Positions 17,730-26,734 of a DNA stretch of 64,000 nucleotides are shown in pieces; the first letter of the stretch is position 1, and every line of letters starts with the position of its first letter. The stretch comes from an uncultured Sulfitobacter sp. Lineage in GTDB: Bacteria > Pseudomonadota > Alphaproteobacteria > Rhodobacterales > Rhodobacteraceae. The position numbers were made by a program, and so were the translations under genes. The stretch lies in NCBI RefSeq assembly GCF_947497275.1, contig NZ_CANMFS010000007.1, forward strand, positions 144,955-208,954, given 5' to 3'. The notes under the pieces are model-generated. The model was not told where the DNA came from. It searched no databases and saw only the letters and a program-made list of their open reading frames with translations.

Positions 17730-18476
17730 ATGTTTGATTTCACAGGGCGTACAGCGTTGGTGACAGGGGGGGCATCGGGCATTGGACATGCCATTGCGTC
17801 CGCCTTGTCCGAGCATGGAGCGGATCTGATCCTGCTTGATCGCGACGGCGACGGGCTGAAAACGGTCGCATCGGAGATTTCGCAAAAAACCAATCGTGAG
17901 GTGCAGCAATTTTCGGTCGATGTCACTCTGCGCGGCGATCTGGAAAAGGTGCATGAGAATCTTGGCGAAGCCCAGCCCGATATCCTTGTCAACGCGGCCG
18001 GTTTCAACTGCCGCAAACCGATTTCAGAGCTTACCGAAGCCGAATTCATTTCCGTATTGAACGTGCATGTGCTCGCCTGTTTCAATACCACCCAGCTTTT
18101 CACCGTAGGAATGGCGCGCCGTGGCAAGGGGGCGATCCTCAACATCGCTTCGATAGCCGCGTATCGGACTCTCTTGCCAAGGGTTTCGCCTTATGTTGCC
18201 GGCAAGGCCGCCATCAAACAATTCACCCGTGCGACGGCGCTTGAATTCGTGGACAAGGGCATCCGGGCGAATTCCGTTTCGCCCGGATTCATCGACACCC
18301 CACTGACGCAGCAGCATTCCGACGAGGTACGCAAGTCCCTTACCGACACCGTTCCCATGGGGCGGTTTGGCGAACCGTATGAAATCGCCAATGCGGCGCT
18401 GTTCCTGCTATCGGACTACGCAAGTTATATCACCGGTGCGGACCTGGTCTGCGACGGTGGCTTTCTTTCGAAATGA
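17730..18476 (+). CDS. SDR family oxidoreductase
   Basis: 248-residue classical SDR. TGGASGIG cofactor motif near residue 13, NAAG near 86, Ser in NIASIAAY, and a YVAGK catalytic Tyr/Lys motif; SDYASYITGADL near the C-terminus. I chose ATG 17730 over the upstream in-frame ATG 17706 because GGGAGGAAAAGG directly precedes it. Convergent with the GntR gene, with only 23 bases between stops. Confidence 0.9.
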   Translation: MFDFTGRTALVTGGASGIGHAIASALSEHGADLILLDRDGDGLKTVASEISQKTNREVQQFSVDVTLRGDLEKVHENLGEAQPDILVNAAGFNCRKPISELTEAEFISVLNVHVLACFNTTQLFTVGMARRGKGAILNIASIAAYRTLLPRVSPYVAGKAAIKQFTRATALEFVDKGIRANSVSPGFIDTPLTQQHSDEVRKSLTDTVPMGRFGEPYEIANAALFLLSDYASYITGADLVCDGGFLSK

Positions 18477-18499
18477 CGGCTCACCTGTCGGGTCCGGCG

Positions 18500-19180
18500 C
18501 TATTTCACGAAGGCTTCGTACCTTTTGTAGTCGCGTCGGGCGTTTTCAATGTTTTCCCGTTTGAGCTGTTCAGCCAGCTTATGGTCACGGTCCCGCATCG
18601 CGATCAGGATCTGGCGATTTGCTTCCACTCCGGTTTCGGCCCGGCCCGGAACGAGAACAAGTCTCTTCATCAGCACACTTGTCTGATCGACAATCAGGCT
18701 GATGCTTTTCGAAAGCAAAGCGTTGTCGGCGAGATCGACGGTGCGGGCCCGGAATTGTGCCACACATGAAAGGTAGAACTCCATGTCGTGTTCTTTTATC
18801 GCATCCAAGGCGGGCTTGCCGAACAGCTCGATGAGGTCGTCCCAGGCTCCGTCCGGAGCCCTTTTGGTGGCCAACCGCGCCGCAAGCCCTTCGAGAACGG
18901 ATCGCAGCTCGAAAAGCTCGGTGGCTTTCTTCAGGTTCAGCCCGGCCACGGTTGCGCCGCGATTAGGCTCGCGTTCGATCAATCCTCGGTCCTCGAGCAG
19001 CAAAAATGCCTCTCGAAGCCGCGCACGGGACACCCCGTAGGAGGCCGCCAGCTCTTCTTCACGCAGTTTAGATCCTGAAGGGAGATCAAGGTTGACGATC
19101 CGCAAACGAAGATCTTCGACGATGGCCTCCCTTTCCAGTACTAGTTTGGAATTTTCGCGCACATTCTTTTCCTTTTCCAT
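18500..19180 (-). CDS. GntR family regulator, FCD domain (GntR1)
   Basis: 226-residue FadR-type regulator: N-terminal winged helix (SKLREEELAASYGVSRARLREAF then GLIEREPNRGATVAGL, broken here for length) and a C-terminal all-helical FCD ligand domain (ELRSVLEGLAARLA). I chose ATG 19180; no strong ribosome binding site is visible, and a TTG at 19243 is an alternative. A large inverted repeat at 19259-19289 lies just upstream and may be its own operator. It is one of two FCD regulators in the island, and either could read the TTGTTGACAA sites (inference). Confidence 0.87.
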   Translation of the reverse strand: MEKEKNVRENSKLVLEREAIVEDLRLRIVNLDLPSGSKLREEELAASYGVSRARLREAFLLLEDRGLIEREPNRGATVAGLNLKKATELFELRSVLEGLAARLATKRAPDGAWDDLIELFGKPALDAIKEHDMEFYLSCVAQFRARTVDLADNALLSKSISLIVDQTSVLMKRLVLVPGRAETGVEANRQILIAMRDRDHKLAEQLKRENIENARRDYKRYEAFVK

Positions 19181-19258
19181 TCTGGTGAAATGAGATTTTT
19201 CAGTGTGACAGAAATCCCTGTCGGGCAGGTTACCAGCGTGCAAGTGTACCGCACATAA

Positions 19259-19289
19259 GGGTACTGTACCCGCATAGCAGATACAGTAC
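19259..19289. promoter_or_regulatory. Inverted repeat upstream of gntR1
   Basis: GTACTGTA (19261-19268) and TACAGTAC (19282-19289) form an exact inverted repeat spaced by 13 bases. The left arm sits inside a second palindrome GGGTACTGTACCC (19259-19271). It lies about 80 bases before the GntR1 start and differs from the TTGTTGACAA sites, so it is a candidate autoregulatory operator. Confidence 0.45.
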
Positions 19290-19333
19290 TTCGGTCACAG
19301 ACACTCAGCCCACCGAATTCACCGGGTACCGGC

Positions 19334-20449
19334 CTACCTGTCTGCCGGTACGATTGCCGCCCTTTGAATTTCGCGTTTGGCTGATAAATCCAATGCGGTC
19401 TCCGCTTCTTCGAGCGTGAAATTGCGGCTCGACAATTCGGCGAAGGGATATTTGTCGCCGAAGCGTTCGAGAAATTGCAGAGAATCACGAAGATAATGCG
19501 GCGGGTATCGGTTGATCGCAAGAATCTGCGCCGATTTGCGCACCATCAGACCCGGATCGAAAGCTGTTGTCTGTCCGGGCGAGATCGTTCCCATTACCAC
19601 GAATTTTCCAGCCGGGCGCAAATATGAGATACCTTCGGCGAAGACATCCGGGATGCCGGTAACCTCGACCACCACATCGGCCCCCTGGGTGCCGGCAAAC
19701 TTCTGGATCGCCGCGACCCGGTCGTCCAGCGCAGGCATCTGATCGACATTGATCACCTCGTCCGCCCCGAACCGCCGCGCGTTTTCCAGACGGCTTTCGA
19801 TCCTGTCCATCACCAGCACCCTTGCGCCGCGTTCCTTTGCAACCGCGGCGGCGAAAAGGCCCAGACCCCCCGCGCCCTGGATGGCAACGACATCTCCTAC
19901 GGTGACATCTGCGCGATCAAGCCCGTGCAGCACTTGCGAAAGGGCGCAATTGGCGCCGGCGGCGGCGGCATCGGGCACAGCGTCGGGAACATGGTAGAAC
20001 GGTTGGTTGGGGTGCAGATAGTAATGTGTCGAGAAAGTTGCGCCGTGGAAATAGGGTGCAACATCCGATCGCCCGAAATAGTCGAACCCATGATCGCAAT
20101 GGTTGAACACACCGCGGTCACAGTTCTCGCAGGCGTGACAAACGGCAGTGTAGACGGGGACGATGCGGTCGCCCTCGCGTACCGGCGTCCCTGCGCTGTC
20201 GGTGACAACTTTCTCGCCCAGGCCGATGATCTTGCCAACCATTTCGTGTCCCAGACCGCCCCTTTTCAACAAAGGATGGTGCCCGCCAAAGACATGGATA
20301 TCCGACCCGCAGACATTCGTCTGAAGCACTTCCAGGAGCAAAGCCCCCGGTTCGAGCTCGGTCGGAAGCGGATACTCCCGGATTTCCATTTTACCGGGTT
20401 CCGTCATATAGGCCACCCGGCCTGATGCGCCGACAGGTTTCTCGGACAT
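19334..20449 (-). CDS. Zinc-dependent alcohol dehydrogenase (MDR family)
   Basis: 371-residue medium-chain dehydrogenase/reductase. Catalytic zinc ligands are in NVCGSDIH and GGLGHE; the structural zinc lobe is CHACENCDRGVFNHC. The Rossmann motif is QGAGGLGLFA. It would oxidise an alcohol to an aldehyde or ketone with NAD(P). ATG 20449 is preceded by GGAAGGA. It is transcribed divergently from the beta-keto acid cleavage enzyme operon, with three operator-like sites between, and lies upstream of gntR1 on the same strand. With the aldehyde dehydrogenase it could complete alcohol-to-acid oxidation (inference). Confidence 0.9.
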   Translation of the reverse strand: MSEKPVGASGRVAYMTEPGKMEIREYPLPTELEPGALLLEVLQTNVCGSDIHVFGGHHPLLKRGGLGHEMVGKIIGLGEKVVTDSAGTPVREGDRIVPVYTAVCHACENCDRGVFNHCDHGFDYFGRSDVAPYFHGATFSTHYYLHPNQPFYHVPDAVPDAAAAGANCALSQVLHGLDRADVTVGDVVAIQGAGGLGLFAAAVAKERGARVLVMDRIESRLENARRFGADEVINVDQMPALDDRVAAIQKFAGTQGADVVVEVTGIPDVFAEGISYLRPAGKFVVMGTISPGQTTAFDPGLMVRKSAQILAINRYPPHYLRDSLQFLERFGDKYPFAELSSRNFTLEEAETALDLSAKREIQRAAIVPADR

Positions 20450-20594
20450 TTTCTTATCCTTCCAATTCGCTTGCTTGGCCTGGCATTTGACCGGGCGGTT
20501 GTGCAGTCGCGGTTAAACTTCCGTGGAGACCGCTGTCGCATTGCGCCGGACCCGGGCAATGCTCTGCGGCGTTCCACAATTCCATAGATAAGAG

Positions 20595-20638
20595 TTGTAA
20601 ACAATAAACCATCATTTTGACAACGAAATTGTTGACAA
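20595..20638. promoter_or_regulatory. Triple GntR-type operator array
   Basis: Three motif copies: TTGTAAACAA (20595-20604), ATTTTGACAA (20614-20623) and TTGTTGACAA (20629-20638). The outer two are exact TTGTNNACAA palindromes. The array lies between the divergent alcohol dehydrogenase and the long BKACE-dctQMP-carboxylase operon and is the densest cluster of this motif in the window. Confidence 0.65.
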
Positions 20639-20718
20639 AAAATTTTCCAGCATTGTATGGTCCAATACGTAGCACGATCCGCGCAGGGTTTTGGCACGGA
20701 CTACAACAGGAGGTTCCA

Positions 20719-21582
20719 ATGGACAAAATCATCATTACAGCCGCAGTGACCGGCTCGCAGCCGTCGCGCGAGATGAACCCCAATCTGCCCGTAACACCCG
20801 AAGAAATAGCCGCATCAGCCATCGAGTGCATGAATGCCGGGGCCGCGATCGTGCATGTTCATGTACGCGATCCCGAAACGGGCATCCGCTCCACCGATTT
20901 CGCTCTTTATGAAGAGGTGGTCGAGCGGGTGCGCGCCGAATCGAACATGATAATCAACCTGACGACCGGTCCGGGAGGCCAGGTTTTCCTCGATGCAGAG
21001 CTTAACAAAGATCCCGAGCGGACGATACTGATGACCGCAGACCAGCGGGTTGAACACATCCAGAAGCTCAAGCCGGAAATGTGCTCGCTTGACATCGGCA
21101 GTACCAATTTCGGACCTATGGTGTTCCTTAATCCCCAGGCTGCCGTTGACCGGATGGCGCTGAAGATGCAGGAGGCGGGCGTTAAGCCAGAGGTCGAGAT
21201 ATTTGATTTCGGCCAGATCAGAATTGCCAAACGGCTGATGAAAGAAGGGCTTTTGGAAAAGAACGCCCATTTTCAGCTTTGCATGGGAACCAATGGCGGT
21301 ATCCCCGCAACTGCCCGCTCTGCCTCGGCGTTGGCCGATGAATTGCCCGATGGCGTATCCTGGTCGATCTTCGGGGTTGGCGCGACGCAGTTTCCGATGG
21401 TGGCCATGGGGGCCGTCATGGGCGGGCATGTTCGGGTCGGAATGGAAGACAACCTTTATTTGAGCAAGGGGGTTTTGTGCGACAGCAATGCCCAGCTTGT
21501 CGAGCGCGCCGCGAGCATCATACGCTCGGTCGGCAGAGAGGTCGCATCGGTGGACGAAGCTCGCACCATGCTTGGACTATAG
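20719..21582 (+). CDS. Beta-keto acid cleavage enzyme (BKACE, DUF849 family)
   Basis: 287-residue TIM-barrel, zinc-dependent enzyme of the family founded by 3-keto-5-aminohexanoate cleavage enzyme. Members condense a beta-keto acid with acetyl-CoA and release acetoacetate plus a new CoA ester. The metal motif HVHVRDPETG is near residue 47, and the late GHVRVGMEDN carries the conserved Glu. ATG 20719 has CAGGAGG upstream; the longer frame runs over the operator array and is rejected. It heads the operon with dctQMP and an OadA-type carboxylase, so carboxylation could generate, or cleavage could consume, a beta-keto acid here (inference). Substrate not predictable. Confidence 0.9.
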   Translation: MDKIIITAAVTGSQPSREMNPNLPVTPEEIAASAIECMNAGAAIVHVHVRDPETGIRSTDFALYEEVVERVRAESNMIINLTTGPGGQVFLDAELNKDPERTILMTADQRVEHIQKLKPEMCSLDIGSTNFGPMVFLNPQAAVDRMALKMQEAGVKPEVEIFDFGQIRIAKRLMKEGLLEKNAHFQLCMGTNGGIPATARSASALADELPDGVSWSIFGVGATQFPMVAMGAVMGGHVRVGMEDNLYLSKGVLCDSNAQLVERAASIIRSVGREVASVDEARTMLGL

Positions 21583-21650
21583 CGACCTGACACCACGCGT
21601 GGGCCCCAGCGCCCTCGGTACACTGGACCTCAAAAGGAGGAGTTCGTTTC

Positions 21651-22166
21651 ATGCACGGCGTTATTTCACGGGTTCTGGATTTCTGTTTGAGTCTGGCCTG
21701 CATTCCTCTCTGCATTCTTGTGCTGCTGACAGCGTGCGATGTTTTCGCCCGTTACGCTCTGGGCAGTTCCGTACCGGACCGGATTGAACTCAGTGGCCTC
21801 ATGCTAGGACTGACCGTATCGCTGGCGCTGGCGCCGGTCACGTTCAGCCGCCGCCAGGTCGAGGTCGATTTTGTCACGCCGCACCTTCCGGCGCTCGCAC
21901 AGAAGATCGTCAGGTCGGTCGTTCTGCTCATCGCTGCGGCGGTTTTCGGTTTGATGGCGTGGCAGGCAGGCGTGAGAACGATCAAGAGCCATTCAATCAA
22001 TGAATTCGTCGGCTCGCTCATGGTCCAGTTGTGGCCGCTCAAGGCCGTGTTCACATTCGGCGTTACCCTCACCTGCCTCGCTTTGATCTGGATGGCTATT
22101 CAGACATGGCGCTCGCCTGCGGTGGCCCCCGAAGCACCCGCTCAGGAAGATAAAGGCGACATCTGA
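21651..22166 (+). CDS. TRAP transporter small permease (DctQ family)
   Basis: 171 residues, four membrane segments (first LSLACIPLCILVLLTACDVF), typical DctQ. ATG 21651 is preceded by a strong AAAAGGAGGAG. Second gene of the BKACE operon, before dctM (51 bases) and dctP; the order here is Q-M-P, unlike P-Q-M at 10425. Confidence 0.88.
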   Translation: MHGVISRVLDFCLSLACIPLCILVLLTACDVFARYALGSSVPDRIELSGLMLGLTVSLALAPVTFSRRQVEVDFVTPHLPALAQKIVRSVVLLIAAAVFGLMAWQAGVRTIKSHSINEFVGSLMVQLWPLKAVFTFGVTLTCLALIWMAIQTWRSPAVAPEAPAQEDKGDI

Positions 22167-22217
22167 AGTCTCCTTCTTTTGAAGAACAGCGCGGTTCCGC
22201 CGCCGAAAGGAAATGCA

Positions 22218-23522
22218 ATGGATCCAATTACAATCGGCGCGGTAGGATTTGCGGCGTTATTCACACTTATTATTCTAGGCATGCCGATTGGGTTCTCGTT
22301 TCTGAGCATCGGTTTCCTGGGCACGGTTTATCTGGCGGGAACGGCAAGTGCTCTTTCCGCGCTGGCGCGCACGCCGTTCACATGGATCTCCGACTATGTG
22401 TTTACCACAGTGCCTCTATTCGTGCTGAGTGGGCTGCTGATCGCCAAGAGCGGTATAGCGAAGGAAATGTTTACGGCGGCCAATGTCTGGCTTGGCCGGT
22501 TGCCGGGCGGGCTTGCCATGGCCACCACCGGCGCGATCGGCATCTTCGGCGCCATCTCGGGATCGAGTGCCGCCGGTGTCGCCACCATGAGCACCGTCTG
22601 CTACCCGGAGATGAAACGCTACAAATACAAGGACTCGCTTGCAACCGGGTGCATCGCCGCCGGGGGTGGTATCGATCTGATGATCCCGCCCAGTCTCGGA
22701 TTGATTCTGTTCGGAATCATGACCGAGGAGTCGATCGGCAAGCTGTTCCTGGCCGGTATCATCCCGGGGATGCTCCAGATCAGTTCGTTCTTCCTTGCGA
22801 TCTATCTTGTCGTGAAGTTCAACCCGTCCGCCGCGCCGGCTTCCAGCCTGCAAAAAGTCACATGGAAGGAGCGCTTCAGTTCGCTGCGCGAACTGTGGAT
22901 GGTTGCGGCGCTTTTCATTCTGGTGTTGGGCGGCATTTATCTGGGCTATTTCACTCCGATCGAGGCGGGTGGTGTATCTAGCGCGGGTGCGGCCCTATTT
23001 CTTCTGATTGGCCGCCGATTGACCTGGCGTGTCCTGATCGACAGCCTGCGTGGAACAGTTTCGATCACGGTTCTGATCTTCACCCTGCTTCTCGGGGCGA
23101 TGGTATTCAACGTCTTCCTGACATTGTCGCGGCTTCCTGCGGCGCTGGCGGATCTGTTGAATTCCATGGGATCGCCCACGTCCGGCGTGCTGTTGATCCT
23201 GGCACTCTATGTTCCGCTTGGAATGGTGCTGGACGCGACCGCCATGATCGTGCTCACCGTGCCGCTGTTCCTGCCGTTTCTGCTTGGCAACGAAATTGAC
23301 CTTATCTGGTTCGCGATCATGCTGATGATGATGATCCAGATTGGCCTGATCACGCCGCCCGTCGGGATGAACGTCTTTGTTGCCAAGGCCGTTATCCGGG
23401 TCGTGCCGGTCAAGACCATCTTTGTCGGCATGGTTCCGTTCCTGATTGCCGACATCGTCGTGCTGATCGTGTTGTTCATGTTTCCACAAGTGAGTGTGTT
23501 TCTGCCAAATGCCATGAGATAG
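22218..23522 (+). CDS. TRAP transporter large permease (DctM family)
   Basis: 434-residue polytopic membrane protein. Motifs: VLSGLLIAKSGIA, AISGSSAAGVATMSTV near residue 115, MIPPSLGLILFG, and GLITPPVGMNVFVAKAV near the end. ATG 22218 is chosen because GAAAGGAAATG precedes it; an in-frame start at 22179 overlaps the spacer. Partner of the DctQ at 21651 and DctP at 23549, and possibly of the orphan DctP at 7559. Confidence 0.92.
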   Translation: MDPITIGAVGFAALFTLIILGMPIGFSFLSIGFLGTVYLAGTASALSALARTPFTWISDYVFTTVPLFVLSGLLIAKSGIAKEMFTAANVWLGRLPGGLAMATTGAIGIFGAISGSSAAGVATMSTVCYPEMKRYKYKDSLATGCIAAGGGIDLMIPPSLGLILFGIMTEESIGKLFLAGIIPGMLQISSFFLAIYLVVKFNPSAAPASSLQKVTWKERFSSLRELWMVAALFILVLGGIYLGYFTPIEAGGVSSAGAALFLLIGRRLTWRVLIDSLRGTVSITVLIFTLLLGAMVFNVFLTLSRLPAALADLLNSMGSPTSGVLLILALYVPLGMVLDATAMIVLTVPLFLPFLLGNEIDLIWFAIMLMMMIQIGLITPPVGMNVFVAKAVIRVVPVKTIFVGMVPFLIADIVVLIVLFMFPQVSVFLPNAMR

Positions 23523-23548
23523 GAAAATTCAACTGAGAGGACCTGAAG

Positions 23549-24598
23549 ATGAAAAATGTCAATGTATTCAATTTACTTGCCTGTTCACTTACTGCCACGT
23601 CCCTAAGTTTAACTGCTCTGCCGGTCCAGGGTGCCGAGCAAACGATGACGATCAGCTCATTTGCACCTCCTACGCATCTGCTGAGCCCGATCATACATGA
23701 TCTGGCAGTGGACCTCTCGGAGGCGTCGGGTGGAGAGGTGACGTTTGAGATCTACGAAGCCGAGGCTCTGGGAAAGGCCGTCGAGCATCTCGACCTTGCG
23801 ATCGAGGGGCTCGCCGATCTTTCGATTGCTTGCACACTCTACACCCCGTCTCGGTTTCCGCTCTCGCTGATGTTTGAACTGCCGTTCTTTGCCGAAAGCG
23901 CCGAAGTCAGCAACAAGGTGGCTCATGCCATTCTGGATGCGGGGCTGCTTGATGGAGAGATGGAGGAATTCGAGCCTTTCATTCTGTTTACCACCGCGCC
24001 TGCACAGGTGTTCTCGACCACTAAGCTTGAAAAGAGGGAGGATTTCAACGGCCTCCGTATCATTGGACTGGGGCCGGTATGGACCCGGACGTGGTCGTTG
24101 CTGGGCGCCCAGGGGGTCAACATGGGATGGCCCGATATCTATCTTGCACTTGAGCGTGGCGCGATTGACGCGACACCGGGAAACTGGGCCGCATCCGACG
24201 GGTGGAAATGGCAGGAAGTGGTCGAGTACCCGACCGATATCAGCATCATGGGCGGGTTTTTCTGCGGTGTTTTCATGAACAAGGAGTCGTGGGCTTCGCT
24301 GGCGCCGGAGACACAGGAAAAGTGGCGCGCGGTTGCCGCCGATTACTCCCCCCGGATTTCAAAAGCCTACGATGACCGCGATGAAGTTGCGCGCGATATC
24401 TGGCGCGAGGCCGGGCGCACGATTGTCCAGTTCCCCCCCGACGAGCGGCTGCGGGTGGCCGAGGCCACGCTGCCGATCTGGAAAGATTGGGTCGCCGATA
24501 ACGAAGCCGCGGGACGTCCCGCACGGCAAATATACGACGTCTATGTCGAAACGATGAACGCTCTTGGGCAAACAGTTGTGATGCAATTACCCGACTGA
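23549..24598 (+). CDS. TRAP transporter solute-binding protein (DctP family)
   Basis: 349-residue periplasmic binding protein with a Sec signal peptide (NLLACSLTATSLSLTALPVQG). The body resembles the orphan DctP at 7559: EALGKAVEHLDLAIEGLADL, YTPSRFPL, WKWQEVVEYP. ATG 23549 follows GAGAGGACC. It closes the dctQMP set and is followed 73 bases later by the carboxylase genes of the same operon. Confidence 0.92.
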   Translation: MKNVNVFNLLACSLTATSLSLTALPVQGAEQTMTISSFAPPTHLLSPIIHDLAVDLSEASGGEVTFEIYEAEALGKAVEHLDLAIEGLADLSIACTLYTPSRFPLSLMFELPFFAESAEVSNKVAHAILDAGLLDGEMEEFEPFILFTTAPAQVFSTTKLEKREDFNGLRIIGLGPVWTRTWSLLGAQGVNMGWPDIYLALERGAIDATPGNWAASDGWKWQEVVEYPTDISIMGGFFCGVFMNKESWASLAPETQEKWRAVAADYSPRISKAYDDRDEVARDIWREAGRTIVQFPPDERLRVAEATLPIWKDWVADNEAAGRPARQIYDVYVETMNALGQTVVMQLPD

Positions 24599-24671
24599 CC
24601 CGGAAAGCCACGCGACGTGGGGACAGGCCCCGCGCCGGTAGACACAAACAGTCAACCATAGGACGGTTAGA

Positions 24672-26141
24672 ATGAAACTGGAATTGATTGATACCACCCT
24701 CAGGGACGCCCATCAGAGCCTTTGGGCGACCCGCATGACAACGGCGATGATGTTGCCCATCGTGCCGACAATCGACCGTGTTGGGTACAAGATGATCGAC
24801 CTGATGGGGACGGTTCAGTTCGATGCCTGCGTGCGTTACCTGCGGGAAGACCCTTGGGAACGTATCCGGCTGATCAACAAGGCCGCCCCGAACACTCCGC
24901 TGGCGGCTGGGTTTCGCAGTGAAGGTCTGACGGGGTTCGACATCGTTCCTGATGCGCTGGTCTGTCTCTGGATCGAGCGACTTGTTGCCAATGGTATCGG
25001 TGAGGTGATGGTTCTGGAATCGCTGCACGACTGGAACAACGTCAAGGCGTTTGCCGAGACCGTTCACAAGTCCGGCGCGCAATTGAAGATCCCGATGGTC
25101 TATACTGAAAGCCCGGTCCATACGGACGAGTATTACGCGTCGCGGACCCGCGAGTTGATGAAGACCCTGAAACCCGATGTCGTCTATATCAAGGATGCCA
25201 ACGGGGTGATCACACCGGAGCGCGTCAAGACCCTCGTGCCCGCGCTTCAGGCCGAACTTGGCGACACGCCGCTTGAGCTGCATTCGCATTGCACCACCGG
25301 TCTTGCACCGGCGGCCTATGCCGAGGCGATGAAACTGGGAGTGCAGACATTGCACACCGCCGTGCCGCCGCTGGCGAACGGCGCGTCGCAGCCGCCGGCT
25401 TTCAATGTCATCAACAACGCCAGGCGCCTCGGGCTCGATGTCGATCTTGATATCGAAGCGATCAAGGCAGAGAGCAAACATTTCGAGTTCGTCGCCAGCC
25501 GCGAGGGCAAGCCAAGGGGCAAGCTGGTCGAGTATGACGTGTTTCAGTACAAGCACCAGATACCGGGCGGTATGATCAGTAATCTGGAGTTCATGCTTGC
25601 CGAGCGCGGCCTTGGCGATCGCCTTGAGGAAGTCCTCGAGGAAATTGCCCGTATCCGCGAGGAGTGGGGCTATCCGATCATGGTCACGCCGTTTTCGCAG
25701 ATTTTGGGCACACAAGCGGTTCTGCATGTCGTCTCGGGAAAACGCTATGCCATGACCACCCGCGAAACGATCATGTACATGCTCGAACTTTATGGCGCAC
25801 CGCCCGCACCGATTGACCCGAATGTGAAGGACCGCGTGCTCAGCCTGCCGGAAGCCCGCGAGATGTTGAACTGGACCCCGCCGCAGCCGACGGCGCAGGA
25901 AATGAAGAAGCAGATGGGACTTTCGAATGTACCTGATGACGAGTTTCTGCTGCGGGCGCTGTTCTCTGGCGAACATGTTGATGCGGTAATTGCCGCAGGC
26001 CCGATGAACACTGATTACCCGCGCGGGGACGTTCCCCTGATGGCGCTTATCGAAACCCTGATCAAGGACAAGCGTCCCGGCCACTTCAGCCTGAGCAAGG
26101 GCGGTTTGGGACTGAACATGAAGAAAAAGGCAACGTCATGA
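24672..26141 (+). CDS. OadA/pyruvate-carboxylase-type carboxyltransferase
   Basis: 489-residue carboxyltransferase of the oxaloacetate decarboxylase alpha / transcarboxylase 5S / pyruvate carboxylase B family, which moves a carboxyl group between biotin and pyruvate-like keto acids. N-terminal TLRDAHQS (residues 9-16) holds the metal-binding Asp; the active lysine is in VVYIKDANG near 173; metal-binding histidines are in LHSHCTTG near 204. No C-terminal biotin domain: the protein ends just after the conserved carboxylase domain, and the next gene supplies the biotin carrier (4-base overlap, 26138-26141). Substrate could be pyruvate/oxaloacetate or another keto acid; family knowledge alone does not decide. 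Confidence 0.9.
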   Translation: MKLELIDTTLRDAHQSLWATRMTTAMMLPIVPTIDRVGYKMIDLMGTVQFDACVRYLREDPWERIRLINKAAPNTPLAAGFRSEGLTGFDIVPDALVCLWIERLVANGIGEVMVLESLHDWNNVKAFAETVHKSGAQLKIPMVYTESPVHTDEYYASRTRELMKTLKPDVVYIKDANGVITPERVKTLVPALQAELGDTPLELHSHCTTGLAPAAYAEAMKLGVQTLHTAVPPLANGASQPPAFNVINNARRLGLDVDLDIEAIKAESKHFEFVASREGKPRGKLVEYDVFQYKHQIPGGMISNLEFMLAERGLGDRLEEVLEEIARIREEWGYPIMVTPFSQILGTQAVLHVVSGKRYAMTTRETIMYMLELYGAPPAPIDPNVKDRVLSLPEAREMLNWTPPQPTAQEMKKQMGLSNVPDDEFLLRALFSGEHVDAVIAAGPMNTDYPRGDVPLMALIETLIKDKRPGHFSLSKGGLGLNMKKKATS

Positions 26142-26686
26142 CAAACACTGATCTAACCCACGAGGACATCTGCAAGATTCTGGAACTGGTCAACTCGGCC
26201 GACAATCTGGAGGAATTTGATCTCACGGTCGGCGACACCCGGATAAGGCTCGGCCGCAATGCGCTTGGCGCGATGGAGACATCGGTTGCGAGTGCAACCC
26301 CGGCGACTCCCGCGCCGAAGGTTGAAGCGGGACAACCCGCTGATGCCGCACCAGAACCGGCGCCGGAATCCAGCCCGACCTCCAAAGCTCCGCAAGTTGC
26401 ACAGCCGACGGCTGCCCGGCCCGCCGAGATCGAAATACCCGAAGGTCAGATCGCTATCCGCGCTCCGATGATGGGCGTTTTCTATCGCTTCCCGGAGCCG
26501 GGGCAGCCGCCTTACGTCGAGGTGGACAGCAAGGTTTCGGAAGATGGAACCCTGTGTCTGCTAGAGATCATGAAGCTGTTCACGCCGGTCAGTGCAGGGG
26601 TCAAGGGCACGGTACGCAAGATCGTCCCCGAGAACGCTGAACTGGTGGAGTTTGACCAGATCCTGTTCCTGGTCGAGCCCGACTGA
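26138..26686 (+). CDS. Biotin carboxyl carrier protein (AccB-like)
   Basis: 182 residues. An N-terminal AccB-like region (EDICKILELVNSADNL) is followed by an Ala/Pro-rich linker (residues about 50-105). The C-terminal biotinyl domain carries the biotinylation motif LEIMKLF; the target Lys is near residue 145 (EIMKL rather than EAMKM). It overlaps the OadA-type gene by 4 bases and is followed by a biotin carboxylase, so these three genes can form a complete three-subunit carboxylase or decarboxylase. Confidence 0.92.
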   Translation: MTNTDLTHEDICKILELVNSADNLEEFDLTVGDTRIRLGRNALGAMETSVASATPATPAPKVEAGQPADAAPEPAPESSPTSKAPQVAQPTAARPAEIEIPEGQIAIRAPMMGVFYRFPEPGQPPYVEVDSKVSEDGTLCLLEIMKLFTPVSAGVKGTVRKIVPENAELVEFDQILFLVEPD

Positions 26687-26734
26687 TCCTTTCCCGCCAA
26701 AAAAGACTTGCCGGTGACGGAGGCCGGATTCGTT

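Noticed and set aside
24273..26084. Long open frame of 603 codons on the minus strand
   Set aside because: It lies entirely opposite the dctP, OadA-type and carrier genes, has no recognisable domain, and is explained by codon bias of the plus-strand genes.
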